From Planctomycetaceae bacterium (lineage in GTDB: Bacteria; Planctomycetota; Planctomycetia; Pirellulales; Pirellulaceae), in assembly GCA_012965455.1 (NCBI GenBank), contig DTSG01000281.1, positions 8,400 to 31,349 of the forward strand: a stretch of 22,950 nt of DNA. The letters run 5' to 3'. Of this stretch, positions 1-8,307 are shown piece after piece (the stretch's first letter is position 1; each line of letters begins with the position of its first letter). Made by a program: the position numbers and the translations under genes. A model generated the notes under the pieces. That model saw nothing but the letters and a program-made list of their open reading frames with translations. It had not been told where the DNA came from and did not search any database.

Positions 1-1
1 A

Positions 2-1117
2 ATTCGAGAACAGCAAGCCGCCGGTGGCCTGCAAATCACAGCCAGTCATAACCCAGCACCCTACAACGGCTTGAAACTCTATAGCCCCGCCGGCCGTATC
101 CTCAATCAATCCCAAGGTGACCAAGTCCTCCAATTTTTTCACGCGGGTCTGGCACCAGACGCAACACAAAACCATGAATCATTTGAGATCAACTCCTCAA
201 CGTTGCCAGACCCACATGCAATACATATTGAGAAACTACTAGCCACCATCGATGCAGCAGCAATAAGAAAACAGAATTTCAAAGTATTGCTAGACAGTAA
301 TCACGGCGCTGGATCCACTTTAGGCTTGCGTCTACTAGCTGAATTAGGATGTCAGACCATCGCAATCGGCGACTTGCCCAACGGTCAATTTGCCCATGCA
401 CCTGAACCAACCGCCGACAATTTAGTCGACATTGCGTCCCAAGTACAAACCACCGGTTGCGACCTTGGATTTTGCCAAGACCCGGACGCAGATCGACTGG
501 CACTGATTGACGAACAAGGGACTTATATTGGCGAAGAATATACGATTGCACTTTGTCTGGAACAATGCCTCGCAAGTAATCCCGGCGACATTGTAATCAA
601 CTGCGCCACAAGTTCCATCAATCACCAAATAGCCGCTGCCCACAACTGCCATTGCCATGAAGCAGCCGTCGGTGAAGCCAACGTCGTGGACAAAATGATA
701 GCGACGAATGCGATTTTCGGCGGCGAAGGAAATGGAGGTCCAATCGACCCTCAGTTAGGATTTATTCGTGACAGTTTTGTGGGCATGGTCCGCGTATTAG
801 ATTTACTGGCGAGTCGACAGCAAACACTGAGTGCCGCTACTGCTGCGCTACCGAAATGTCACATCCACAAGACCAGTGTCCACGTTGGTAACCATCCTCT
901 GCAAGCGATCCTGACAGCCTTGCCAAGTCGGTTTCCCACTGCCGAACCCGATTTCACTGACGGCCTGAAACTACGCTGGCCCGCGGGGCAATGGCTACTG
1001 ATTCGGCCAAGCAACACGGAACCCATTATCCGCGTCATCGCCGAAGCCAGCACACTTGCAGAAGCTCAAGAATTGTGTCAGCAGGCCACCGTTGCAATCG
1101 AAAGCGACAACGGGTAG
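2..1117 (+). CDS. Phosphohexomutase (phosphomannomutase/phosphoglucomutase family), 5' end outside window
   Basis: This enzyme family moves a phosphate between C6 and C1 of a hexose or hexosamine phosphate in the cytoplasm, feeding cell-wall and polysaccharide precursors. The frame is open from base 2, so the N-terminus is missing and about 371 residues are visible. All family landmarks that should remain are present. The active-site loop TASHNP has its phosphoserine codon at 44-46, and YNGLK follows. The metal-binding loop DPDADR is at 479-496. The sugar-recognition loop GEGNGG is at 722-739. The phosphate-binding loop RPSNTEP of the C-terminal domain is at 1004-1024. A TTG at 71 is internal and is not the start. 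The GEGNGG loop resembles the GlmM/archaeal-like branch, but the substrate (mannose, glucose or glucosamine phosphate) cannot be decided. It converges with serS. Confidence 0.9.
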   Translation: MREQQAAGGLQITASHNPAPYNGLKLYSPAGRILNQSQGDQVLQFFHAGLAPDATQNHESFEINSSTLPDPHAIHIEKLLATIDAAAIRKQNFKVLLDSNHGAGSTLGLRLLAELGCQTIAIGDLPNGQFAHAPEPTADNLVDIASQVQTTGCDLGFCQDPDADRLALIDEQGTYIGEEYTIALCLEQCLASNPGDIVINCATSSINHQIAAAHNCHCHEAAVGEANVVDKMIATNAIFGGEGNGGPIDPQLGFIRDSFVGMVRVLDLLASRQQTLSAATAALPKCHIHKTSVHVGNHPLQAILTALPSRFPTAEPDFTDGLKLRWPAGQWLLIRPSNTEPIIRVIAEASTLAEAQELCQQATVAIESDNG

Positions 1118-1169
1118 CGATATTTCTTCGCGGTGTTTGTGACAAGAGTTTCAACAGGGTAACACCCGT

Positions 1170-2450
1170 TTAAACGCCGATCACTTCCTTGCCCATTAAG
1201 CCTTGCAATACTTTGGGAACAACAATCGTACCATCGGCCTGCTGGTGGTTTTCCATGACGGCGATCATCGCTCGGCTAATCGCAATTGCTGTACCGTTGA
1301 GAGTATGTAAGAAGTTAGTCCCTTTTTCGCCTTTGACTTTATAGCGAGCATTGAGTCGGCGAGCTTGGAAGTCCGTGCAATTTGACGTACTGGTCACTTC
1401 GCCCCATGCACCACCATCGCCGCGTCCAGGCATCCACGCTTCGAGGTCATACTTTCGATATGCGGGACCACCTAGGTCACCGGTGGCCGTATCGACCACT
1501 CGATATGGAATCTCCAAGCTGTCAAAAATTTCGCATTCAATCTGACAAAACTGTTCCAGCATGTCACTGCTTTGTTCCGGCAGCGTAAAAGCAAACATCT
1601 CAATCTTCGTAAACTGATGAACGCGATAGAGCCCGCGAGTAGCTCGGCCCGCTGCCCCAGCCTCTGTGCGGAAACAATGACTGATTCCACACACCTTCAT
1701 CGGCAACGATTCGCTGTCAATGGTTTGTCCCGCCATCATTCCGCCCAGCGGTATTTCTGCGGTCGCCACCAAATTAAGGTTGGAGTTTTCAATGCTATAA
1801 ATTTGAGTCTCTGGTCCACGTGGAATATAGCCGGTGCCCTGCAAAATTTCGGAGTAGGCTAGGTCCGGAGTAATGACAGGCGTGAAACCATTTTTCACTA
1901 AATGGTTTACGGCGTATTGCTGCAAGGCAAGTTCCAACATCACTCCGTCATTTCTTAAGAAGTAAAATCCATGACCGGCAATACGAGCCCCGGCTTCAAA
2001 GTCGATCATGTCATGTTTTTCGCCCAACTCAACATGATCCAGAATATCAAATTCAAAATTGAGTGGTTCGTGTTGGCCGCGACGAATTTCTAGGTTTGAC
2101 TTATCATCTTCACCGATCGGCGCTGCGGGATGCGTCATATTGGGTATTTGTGACTGCAGTTCTACAATTTGACTCTCTAAATCGTCATGGGCCCGCTGGC
2201 AATCATCTTTCGCTGACCGCAACTCCCGCCCTTCCGCCTTCCGCTGCTCACGTTCTTCATCAGAACTAGCCTGCCCAATGGTCTTTGAAACTTCATTGGC
2301 TTGCCGGTTAAGCGACTCAACCTCTATCAATAATTGTCGACGCTGTGCCTCGAGTTCCACCAACAACGGTACATCCGCGGTGGCTCCACGTAGTTCACAA
2401 TTTTTAGCTACATCCGCAGCGTTTTCTACAATGAATTTTCGATCAAGCAT
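1170..2450 (-). CDS. serS: Serine--tRNA ligase (SerRS)
   Basis: Charges tRNA-Ser with serine (class II aminoacyl-tRNA synthetase, cytoplasmic homodimer). The 426-residue length matches bacterial SerRS. Residues about 27-105 form the charged N-terminal coiled-coil arm that contacts the tRNA long variable arm. The catalytic core follows, with the serine-binding TAEIPL stretch at 230-235. Motif 2 is at about 260-284, with FRTEAG and RGLYRVHQFTK. Motif 3 is at about 385-395 (NGTAIAISR). ATG at 2450 is preferred over the TTG codon just upstream, because a purine-rich tract containing AAGGGAAGAG lies before it and the protein then begins MLDRKF, as is normal for SerRS. The M20 peptidase gene lies 91 nt upstream on the same strand; co-transcription is possible. 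Confidence 0.97.
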   Translation of the reverse strand: MLDRKFIVENAADVAKNCELRGATADVPLLVELEAQRRQLLIEVESLNRQANEVSKTIGQASSDEEREQRKAEGRELRSAKDDCQRAHDDLESQIVELQSQIPNMTHPAAPIGEDDKSNLEIRRGQHEPLNFEFDILDHVELGEKHDMIDFEAGARIAGHGFYFLRNDGVMLELALQQYAVNHLVKNGFTPVITPDLAYSEILQGTGYIPRGPETQIYSIENSNLNLVATAEIPLGGMMAGQTIDSESLPMKVCGISHCFRTEAGAAGRATRGLYRVHQFTKIEMFAFTLPEQSSDMLEQFCQIECEIFDSLEIPYRVVDTATGDLGGPAYRKYDLEAWMPGRGDGGAWGEVTSTSNCTDFQARRLNARYKVKGEKGTNFLHTLNGTAIAISRAMIAVMENHQQADGTIVVPKVLQGLMGKEVIGV

Positions 2451-2541
2451 CAATCACTCTTCCCTTACTCTCTTACTCTTGCAATTCTATATTTATCGTT
2501 CGTGAAACTCCTAAATTAAGCTCACTAAATTCCGCACGATT

Positions 2542-3921
2542 CTATTCGACTGCTCTTTTAATTTTGCTTATTTCCTGCCACAAACTCGCACTAGCTTTAG
2601 TCCCACGGTAAAAATCTTCTAGTGAAAATTTTTCGTTCGGCCCGTGAGTATTATCATCGTCCAATCCCCACCCTAATAATAACGTATCGACTCCCAGCAA
2701 GTCACGTAAGACTGTGACAACTGGAATCGAGCCACCTTCACGAATAAATACTGGTGCGACGCCAAACCCTTGCTCGATGGCACGAGCGGCAGCGGCCATG
2801 TAAGGACTATCTAAATCGACTACCACAGCGGGTGCTCCATGGTGATGCTTGACTTCCATGCGAATTCCGTTGGGCACTAAATCCTGCAACATTTTCTCAA
2901 TCGCTGCACCAATTTTTTCGGGCTCTTGGTTCGGAACCAAGCGGCAACTAAACTTAGCGCCACTCTTTCCTGGCAACACAGTCTTGGCTCCTTCGCCTTG
3001 ATAGCCACCCCAGATTCCATTGATGTCCAACGTGGGTCGCGCCCAGCGGCGTTCCAGTGTTGTGTAACCAGCTTCACCGTGCACCGTGTCCACGCCAACC
3101 TTATCCTTGAACTGCTGCTCATTAAACGGCAAGGCTGCAAACTGGTCTCTTTCACGCTGTTCTAACTCAACAACATCGTCATAAAATCCCGGAATTTGAA
3201 TCCGCCCCTGATCGTCCACAAACGCAGCGAGCATCTGAGTCAACGCGTTGAGCGGATTGTAAACTGACCCGCCAAAGGTTCCAGAGTGCAAATCTTGCTT
3301 GGGACCTTCCAAGAACACTTCAAAATAGACGATCCCTTTTAAACCGTATGTAATCGCCGGCTGATTTTTTGCGAACTGGCTCGTATCGCTAATGACCGCT
3401 ATGTCACAAGCTAACCGGTCACGGTACTCCTCCAGAAACGGCTCCAAGTTGGAACTGCCACATTCCTCTTCACCTTCAATCACATATTTTATCTGAACCG
3501 GCAGCGACCCAGCGGTATCCATCCACGCTTGGGCGCTCTTGATGTGAGTCAACATTTGACCCTTGTCGTCGGTAGCGCCACGCGCCACGACATTGCCTTC
3601 ACGAACCACTGGTTCAAAAGGCGGTGAAATCCATTCGTCGAGTGGATCCGGGGGCTGAACATCGTAATGACCGTAAACCAAAACAATTGGTGCTCCGGCG
3701 ACAGCGGGCGTCTCCGCATAGACAATCGGATGCCCTTTCGTCTGCACAACCTCGGTCGTAAAACCCATCGCGTGAAATTGATCCGCTACCCAATTTCCAG
3801 CTTTGGCAACTTCCGCTGCATATTGACTATCCGTACTGACGCTAGCCATCCGTAATAACTCGAACAATTCGTTCTCATTACGCGCGCGATGATCAGTCAA
3901 ATATTGTTCTATTTCCTGCAT
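2542..3921 (-). CDS. M20 family dipeptidase/metallopeptidase (CNDP-like)
   Basis: A probable cytoplasmic di-zinc exopeptidase that splits dipeptides or short peptides. The 459-residue protein has the M20 signature set. GHYDVQP at 84-90 supplies His85 and the adjacent Asp. ARGATDDKGQ at 113-122 carries the bridging Asp118. EGEEECGS at 149-156 holds the catalytic and metal Glu pair. SDTSQF at about 178-183 holds the next metal Asp. An HSGTFGG stretch marks the dimerisation (lid) domain and THGPNE near the C-terminus supplies the last metal His. No signal peptide is seen. The start has a good ribosome site (AAGGAAA) 6-12 nt upstream. Length and motifs fit the carnosinase-like/dipeptidase branch rather than ArgE or DapE, but the substrate is unknown. 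It diverges from clpS. Confidence 0.92.
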   Translation of the reverse strand: MQEIEQYLTDHRARNENELFELLRMASVSTDSQYAAEVAKAGNWVADQFHAMGFTTEVVQTKGHPIVYAETPAVAGAPIVLVYGHYDVQPPDPLDEWISPPFEPVVREGNVVARGATDDKGQMLTHIKSAQAWMDTAGSLPVQIKYVIEGEEECGSSNLEPFLEEYRDRLACDIAVISDTSQFAKNQPAITYGLKGIVYFEVFLEGPKQDLHSGTFGGSVYNPLNALTQMLAAFVDDQGRIQIPGFYDDVVELEQRERDQFAALPFNEQQFKDKVGVDTVHGEAGYTTLERRWARPTLDINGIWGGYQGEGAKTVLPGKSGAKFSCRLVPNQEPEKIGAAIEKMLQDLVPNGIRMEVKHHHGAPAVVVDLDSPYMAAAARAIEQGFGVAPVFIREGGSIPVVTVLRDLLGVDTLLLGWGLDDDNTHGPNEKFSLEDFYRGTKASASLWQEISKIKRAVE

Positions 3922-4037
3922 AGTTATTTCCTTGTACGGTCACAGCAAACTTGTACCCCTGCTGGAAGACCGATCCTATTGATGCAAGTTTTATAGCGGA
4001 GGATATTACAAGTATTCCCGTTGTCTGAAAGGTACAA

Positions 4038-4043
4038 TATAAT
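4038..4043 (+). promoter_or_regulatory. Possible -10 element for clpS-mtaB
   Basis: A perfect TATAAT lies in the 191-bp divergent region between the M20 peptidase and clpS, 70 nt before the clpS start. No convincing -35 hexamer is seen at the correct spacing, so this is a weak call from composition alone. Confidence 0.3.
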
Positions 4044-4112
4044 AACTTCGCTTAGTCTCGGCTATTGTAGCTTGCCACAATCACCACTTTCGCACAGCCG
4101 TTTTTTCGATCC

Positions 4113-4433
4113 ATGTCGAACACTGCCACCACAACCGCCCCCACAACCGATACTCGGCCCAAGCAACAGCCACGCTACAATGTCATCTTGTGGAATGATG
4201 AAGACCACACGTTTGATTATGTCATTGATATGCTACAGGAACTGTTTGGATTTCCTCCAGAAAAGGGCTTTACGATTGCTAGCAAAGTGAACGAAGATGG
4301 AAAGGCTGTCTGCCTAACAACAACCCTAGAACATGCCGAGTTGAAACGAGATCAAATCCATGCCTTTGGGAATGATCCCTTTGTCTCCCAATGCCAAGGT
4401 TCCATGTCAGCAACCATCGAACCATTAGAATAA
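4113..4433 (+). CDS. clpS: ClpS-family Clp protease adaptor
   Basis: ClpS delivers N-degron substrates to ClpAP/ClpCP for degradation in the cytoplasm. The 106-residue protein has a disordered Thr/Pro-rich N-terminal tail (about 1-20). The ClpS fold follows, with YNVILWNDE at 22-30, the helix VIDMLQELF at 37-45 and the GKAVC strand at 63-67, aligning without gaps to the E. coli protein through that strand. The pocket Asn (E. coli N34) is kept as N28. The pocket region otherwise differs: the usual D-D-Y-T-P-M stretch is D-E-D-H-T-F here, and the pocket His (E. coli H66) is Asn60. The fold is clear, but N-degron specificity may be altered. No Shine-Dalgarno is seen. mtaB starts 19 nt downstream, so the two are probably co-transcribed. 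Confidence 0.88.
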   Translation: MSNTATTTAPTTDTRPKQQPRYNVILWNDEDHTFDYVIDMLQELFGFPPEKGFTIASKVNEDGKAVCLTTTLEHAELKRDQIHAFGNDPFVSQCQGSMSATIEPLE

Positions 4434-4452
4434 TCAACTGCGGTAAGACATC

Positions 4453-5772
4453 ATGTCTGGAAAACTCAAAACTCTGACCCTCGGCTGTAAACTCAACCAG
4501 TACGAGACTCAGTATATCCGCGAGGGCTTGGAACTCGTCGGGTATACCGAGGTTCCGCGTGAAGAGCCGGCGGAACTGTGCATCGTAAACACCTGCACCG
4601 TCACCAACGAAGGGGATTCCAAGAGCCGCAAAGCCATTCGCCAGTTAGCCCGTGAAAACCCAGATTCCAGAATCGTCGTCATGGGATGCTATGCCACGCG
4701 TGCGCCGGAAGAAGTACTCGCACTTCCTAACGTTGTCGAAGTAGTAACCGACAAACGTGAACTACCGGATATCTTAGGGCGATTTGGAGTGATTGATATT
4801 CCGACAGGAATCTCAAACTTTGGTAATCGCCACCGTGCGTACATCAAAATACAGGACGGTTGTATGTTACGTTGTAGCTACTGCATCATTCCTCATGTGC
4901 GCCCCGAACTCACCAGTCGACCGCTGGAGCACATTCTCGACGAAGCTCGACGGCTCATTGATAATGGCTACCGTGAATTGGTATTAACCGGCGTACATAT
5001 TGGGCATTACGGTGTGGATTGGAACTTCGGCAAACCACGCGAGCAATGGATTCGACTGGCTGATCTCACACGCCAAATTGCGCTGCTTCCCGGCGATTTC
5101 CGGATTCGCATTTCCAGCATTGAAGCCACGGAAGTTACACGTGAACTGATCGCTGTCCTTGGTGAACATGCAGCGAAAATCGTTCCGCATTTACATATTT
5201 GTCTGCAAAGTGGATCTGATGCGGTGCTACGAAGAATGCGGCGACGCTGGGGCACTCAGACATTCTTGCAACGCTGTAATCTCGTACGTGACACTCTCGA
5301 TAACCCAGCCATTACAACCGACATCATCACAGGATTTCCAGGTGAAACAGATGCTGAATTTGCCGAGGGCCTGGCAACCATTCGGTCCGCCGCTTTCTCT
5401 AAAATCCACGTATTTCCCTTCTCCGCTCGAAAAGGAACTCCCGCAGCCGATATGGACAATCAATTGCCAAAATCGCTCAAAAAACAACGCGGACGTGAAA
5501 TTGCAATGCTGGCTGAAGAGTTACAAACGGCTTACTATCAGAGTCTAGTAGGTAAAAAACTGGAAGTACTAGTCGAAGCGGAAGATCGTGACAAACCACA
5601 ACACTATGTGGGCACTTCCTGTCGGTATGCACCCGTTGAGTTTCCCTGGACTCCAGAGCTATCCGGTCAGGCACAACAGACGGGAAACAATAACCCAATC
5701 GGCCAACTCATTGAAGTAACTGCCACAGCGACGGCAGATGACCGAATCTACGCAACAGTTATTACTTCGTAG
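4453..5772 (+). CDS. mtaB: MtaB-like tRNA methylthiotransferase (radical SAM)
   Basis: Predicted to add a methylthio group to t6A at position 37 of ANN-decoding tRNAs, using two [4Fe-4S] clusters and SAM. The 439-residue protein has the UPF0004 N-terminal domain with its three cluster cysteines: C12 in LGCKLNQYET (the Lys-Leu-Asn form typical of MtaB rather than MiaB), C48 in NTCTVT and C79 in MGCYA. The radical-SAM motif CMLRCSYC (C137, C141, C144) follows. Residues about 365-439 look like the C-terminal TRAM RNA-binding domain. The usual I-I-P-x-x-R-G-x-x-R-S stretch after the radical-SAM cysteines is IIPHVRPELTSRP here. It follows clpS closely and ends facing the SPOR-like gene. Confidence 0.92.
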   Translation: MSGKLKTLTLGCKLNQYETQYIREGLELVGYTEVPREEPAELCIVNTCTVTNEGDSKSRKAIRQLARENPDSRIVVMGCYATRAPEEVLALPNVVEVVTDKRELPDILGRFGVIDIPTGISNFGNRHRAYIKIQDGCMLRCSYCIIPHVRPELTSRPLEHILDEARRLIDNGYRELVLTGVHIGHYGVDWNFGKPREQWIRLADLTRQIALLPGDFRIRISSIEATEVTRELIAVLGEHAAKIVPHLHICLQSGSDAVLRRMRRRWGTQTFLQRCNLVRDTLDNPAITTDIITGFPGETDAEFAEGLATIRSAAFSKIHVFPFSARKGTPAADMDNQLPKSLKKQRGREIAMLAEELQTAYYQSLVGKKLEVLVEAEDRDKPQHYVGTSCRYAPVEFPWTPELSGQAQQTGNNNPIGQLIEVTATATADDRIYATVITS

Positions 5773-5792
5773 GCATTGGTGTCATTCTCGTA

Positions 5793-5807
5793 GTTCGTCA
5801 GACGAAC
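5793..5807. terminator. Small dyad between convergent genes, possible terminator
   Basis: GTTCGTC-A-GACGAAC forms a perfect 7-bp dyad in the 46-bp gap between the ends of mtaB (+) and the SPOR-like gene (-). As a hairpin it would have about 5 bp and a 5-nt loop. There is no T-tract on either side, so an intrinsic terminator role is only inferred from position. Confidence 0.3.
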
Positions 5808-5818
5808 GCCAACATGCT

Positions 5819-6934
5819 CTAAAAACGGCTGAGAAAACTCGAACCAATACTACGCTTTGGTACAAACGCTGGCCGAGGTTGAATGTCAAACGGAATGCCG
5901 TTCAATGCCCGTGGTCGGAAACTGAACTGACTGCTGTTGTTAATTGGCACACGCTGTGCTTTGTAAATGCTCATAATCTTGTAAACAATTGGATCAAATT
6001 GGAACTTGCCATCAATTTGACGTACGCCAACGCGGTCAAAACTTCCAACGGTAACAATGCTCTCATTGCGGTCGTGGTATTCGTAAGCTTCGATGTTCTG
6101 TTTACGTAAAGCGGTAACTAAAAGATGAGAATTCTCGGCAGCTTTAACGAGAGCATCTGATACCTTGGCATCCTTGTCAAATCCTTTTTCAATGTCGTAA
6201 ACGACTTTACCCCGAAACGTTGCCACTTGAACCGTATATTTCCCTGGGTTATCCAGCAAACTATATTCCACTCCGTCGTTCAATCGCTCGACAAACGGAT
6301 CAAGTGCATTTTGAGTAAAGTACTCAGCCGGAATTGTTGGATTACGAGTAATAAATGCTCGACCCATCGAACCACGCTCGTGACGCTCTGGGTTCAAATT
6401 CAATTTATTCTGAATACGCCGCAATCCCGCATAGACTTGATTCGTCCCTTCTTCTTTTGCGCGATCGAGAGCTTGGGGGCGCAAGTATTTTATTTTTTCG
6501 AGCAAGGCTTGGGCATCGTCGGATTTAACCGATTCAAAATTACCAACCATGACGGCAACTTCGTTAAACCGATACCCCTTGTTATAAACCATCGCCTTGG
6601 GCTGGCCGTATTTATCCACCCCGCGCCCGGCAACACGATCTGTATAGTCATAGGTTTTACGATGCGTGAACGCTTCTAGCTTATGCGCGCGGCGTAACTC
6701 TAATACTAATTGATGAGCCTGCTGTTCGGCGCCCTCGCCGTGAAACGAAGTAGCTAACACCATCCAAGGCCCCTGTTTGTCCGTGACACGATAGTCTGCA
6801 TTCGGGTTCGCATCGACCTTCTTGAATGGAAAAAATATATGATCGAATGGTGATTCCGCTTGGAGGTGCGATTCAAATGTCGAGCTTGATAACAAGCTGA
6901 TCGTGATCACTAACAAAACTAATTTCGTTTTCAT
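5819..6934 (-). CDS. Secreted protein with two SPOR-like repeats, function unknown
   Basis: With the start at 6934 the protein has 371 residues and a clean signal peptide: MKTK, a hydrophobic core of about 5-19, and likely cleavage after LQA (residue 26). In-frame codons further upstream would bury this signal, so they are rejected; the sequence before 6934 also has a modest AGGTG. Two segments resemble the SPOR pattern (V-x-V-A-T/S-F, then a helix, then a basic strand ending in V-x-V-G-x-F). The first runs from about 57 to 150, starting GPWMVLATSF. The second runs from about 233 to 302, starting YTVQVATF and ending IVTVGSF. SPOR domains bind denuded peptidoglycan, so an envelope role is plausible but inferred. 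The last 60 residues are Pro/Phe/Arg-rich. It lies 104 nt after rdgB and may share its transcript. Confidence 0.75.
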   Translation of the reverse strand: MKTKLVLLVITISLLSSSTFESHLQAESPFDHIFFPFKKVDANPNADYRVTDKQGPWMVLATSFHGEGAEQQAHQLVLELRRAHKLEAFTHRKTYDYTDRVAGRGVDKYGQPKAMVYNKGYRFNEVAVMVGNFESVKSDDAQALLEKIKYLRPQALDRAKEEGTNQVYAGLRRIQNKLNLNPERHERGSMGRAFITRNPTIPAEYFTQNALDPFVERLNDGVEYSLLDNPGKYTVQVATFRGKVVYDIEKGFDKDAKVSDALVKAAENSHLLVTALRKQNIEAYEYHDRNESIVTVGSFDRVGVRQIDGKFQFDPIVYKIMSIYKAQRVPINNSSQFSFRPRALNGIPFDIQPRPAFVPKRSIGSSFLSRF

Positions 6935-7038
6935 GGAGGCACCTAATGGGTTTACATCAGTCGAGTAAGAGGTTGTAAATATGGCAGTTTTGCGCGATGT
7001 CAAGATTAACAAACAAATCCTGAAACCGAAAGACCGAT

Positions 7039-7665
7039 TTACAATTCACCGGCGGCGAGCAACGCCTTGATACCAGGCACAATCTTACGCATCGCCCGTG
7101 AACGGTGACTTAATACAGACTTAATTGCCGAGCCCAATTCACCAAACGTACGGTGGTATTCTGTAATCTCAAACAACGGATCATACCCGAAACCGTTGCT
7201 ACCAAAGGGGCTAAAGCGAATACGTCCATAACAAACTTCTTCACAACATAGCCGAATCTTGCCAGTCGGGTCTGAAATCGCCATGTGGCATGTATAAAAG
7301 GCAATCCGCTGGGCCAAGGGTAAGTCGCCCAATTCCGCCAGCAATTTATCGTTATTCGATTCGTCAGTAGCCGCTTGACCTTCTATTTCACTATAGCGAG
7401 CAGAATAGACCCCTGGTGCATTTCCCAGAGGTACGACCGATAAGCCACTATCTTCTCCTAGCACCCAGTGGCCTAAATGCTGCGCTTGCTCAGCAGCCTT
7501 GAGGGCAGCGTTTTCAGAAAATGTCGTCCCCGTTTCTTCGACAGCTAGTGCATCCGGGAATTCATCAAGAGTCCGTAGCGTGAGTCCTAAGGGAGCTAAC
7601 AATAACTCCAGCTCTAAACGCTTCTTGTGGTTGTGCGTACCTAACACCAATACGTGATCCGTCAT
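7039..7665 (-). CDS. rdgB: RdgB/HAM1-family XTP/dITP pyrophosphatase
   Basis: Hydrolyses non-canonical purine triphosphates (ITP, dITP, XTP) to monophosphates, keeping them out of DNA and RNA. At 208 residues it is of family length. Landmarks: a degenerate P-loop-like start GTHNHKKRLEL (family A-T-x-N-x-x-K-x-x-E), EETGTTFSENAALKA at about 43-57, the metal-site segment GEDSGL, PGVYSARYS, GSNGFGYDPLFE and SHRSRAM near the C-terminus. The Asp-Ser-Gly-Leu and Ser-His-Arg segments needed for catalysis and base recognition are intact. An unusual Cys-rich patch (TCHMAI, LCCEEVC) lies in the middle. It sits 69 nt after the second small membrane protein and continues the minus-strand gene run. Confidence 0.92.
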   Translation of the reverse strand: MTDHVLVLGTHNHKKRLELELLLAPLGLTLRTLDEFPDALAVEETGTTFSENAALKAAEQAQHLGHWVLGEDSGLSVVPLGNAPGVYSARYSEIEGQAATDESNNDKLLAELGDLPLAQRIAFYTCHMAISDPTGKIRLCCEEVCYGRIRFSPFGSNGFGYDPLFEITEYHRTFGELGSAIKSVLSHRSRAMRKIVPGIKALLAAGEL

Positions 7666-7734
7666 TTTCGCCCTGCTTGTCTGTTACGCATCCAATGCCT
7701 GAATGACATATGAGCCGCCACGCTTTTCAGTATA

Positions 7735-8304
7735 TTAATGGGTCGGCGTTTTAGGTCGGCCGCTGAGGTAATATTGAAACGCGCCAACTAACGAATCCAA
7801 ATCATCAGCATCAGCCGTTATATAAAACGACTGTAATATACTTTGTATAGATGCTGCTCGGTCAAAGAATACTTGTACACCGCGACTGTCTTGACTAATC
7901 CGACGAATCATCGCCCAGCCAAGTTGACGTTGCCGACCAAGGACACTCCGAGTAATTCCGGTAGGGCCAATGCTATATTGCATCGGAATCCACAAACGCC
8001 AAGATACACTCACTAACGCTAGCAAAACGAAACTAGCTACTAGTGGATTAGTCGTCAGTGAGTACACGACACACGCCCCAAGAAAATAACTCAACAGGAT
8101 GGCCCACGTTTTTTTCCAGTAAAATTTCAACGGCCAACAAACAACATGAACTTCGGGTCTATTGGCCAGCGCCGAGGTCGAGCCGATCGAAGACTCCCGA
8201 GGAAGACTTGGCTGAATATAAGTCTGCGTCCTCTCTACATCTGAACTCGATAGTGAGGGTGTTTGTGCCGGCGACTGGCGGGGAGTTTCTTGCTTAGATT
8301 CCAT
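7735..8304 (-). CDS. Two-TM membrane protein with PH-like C-terminal domain, hypothetical
   Basis: A 189-residue protein of unknown function. Residues 1-50 are polar, Ser/Pro/Gln-rich and probably disordered. Two hydrophobic segments (about 66-83 and 87-105) form a transmembrane hairpin. The rest (about 107-180) has the layout of a bacterial PH-like domain: short strands such as YSIGPTGITR, then a basic turn (GRQRQLGW), a strand VQVFFD, and a C-terminal helix. Proteins of this form (two TMs followed by bPH) are widespread, with no settled function. ATG at 8304 is chosen; a TTG lies directly before it, and the stop of the upstream membrane gene ends 3 nt upstream, so the two are surely co-translated. 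The PH-like assignment is inference from pattern. Confidence 0.72.
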   Translation of the reverse strand: MESKQETPRQSPAQTPSLSSSDVERTQTYIQPSLPRESSIGSTSALANRPEVHVVCWPLKFYWKKTWAILLSYFLGACVVYSLTTNPLVASFVLLALVSVSWRLWIPMQYSIGPTGITRSVLGRQRQLGWAMIRRISQDSRGVQVFFDRAASIQSILQSFYITADADDLDSLVGAFQYYLSGRPKTPTH

Positions 8305-8307
8305 CAA

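Noticed and set aside
1157..1167. GGGT-AAC-ACCC hairpin between the mutase and serS as a terminator
   Set aside because: Four base pairs with a 3-nt loop and no T-tract are too weak to call.
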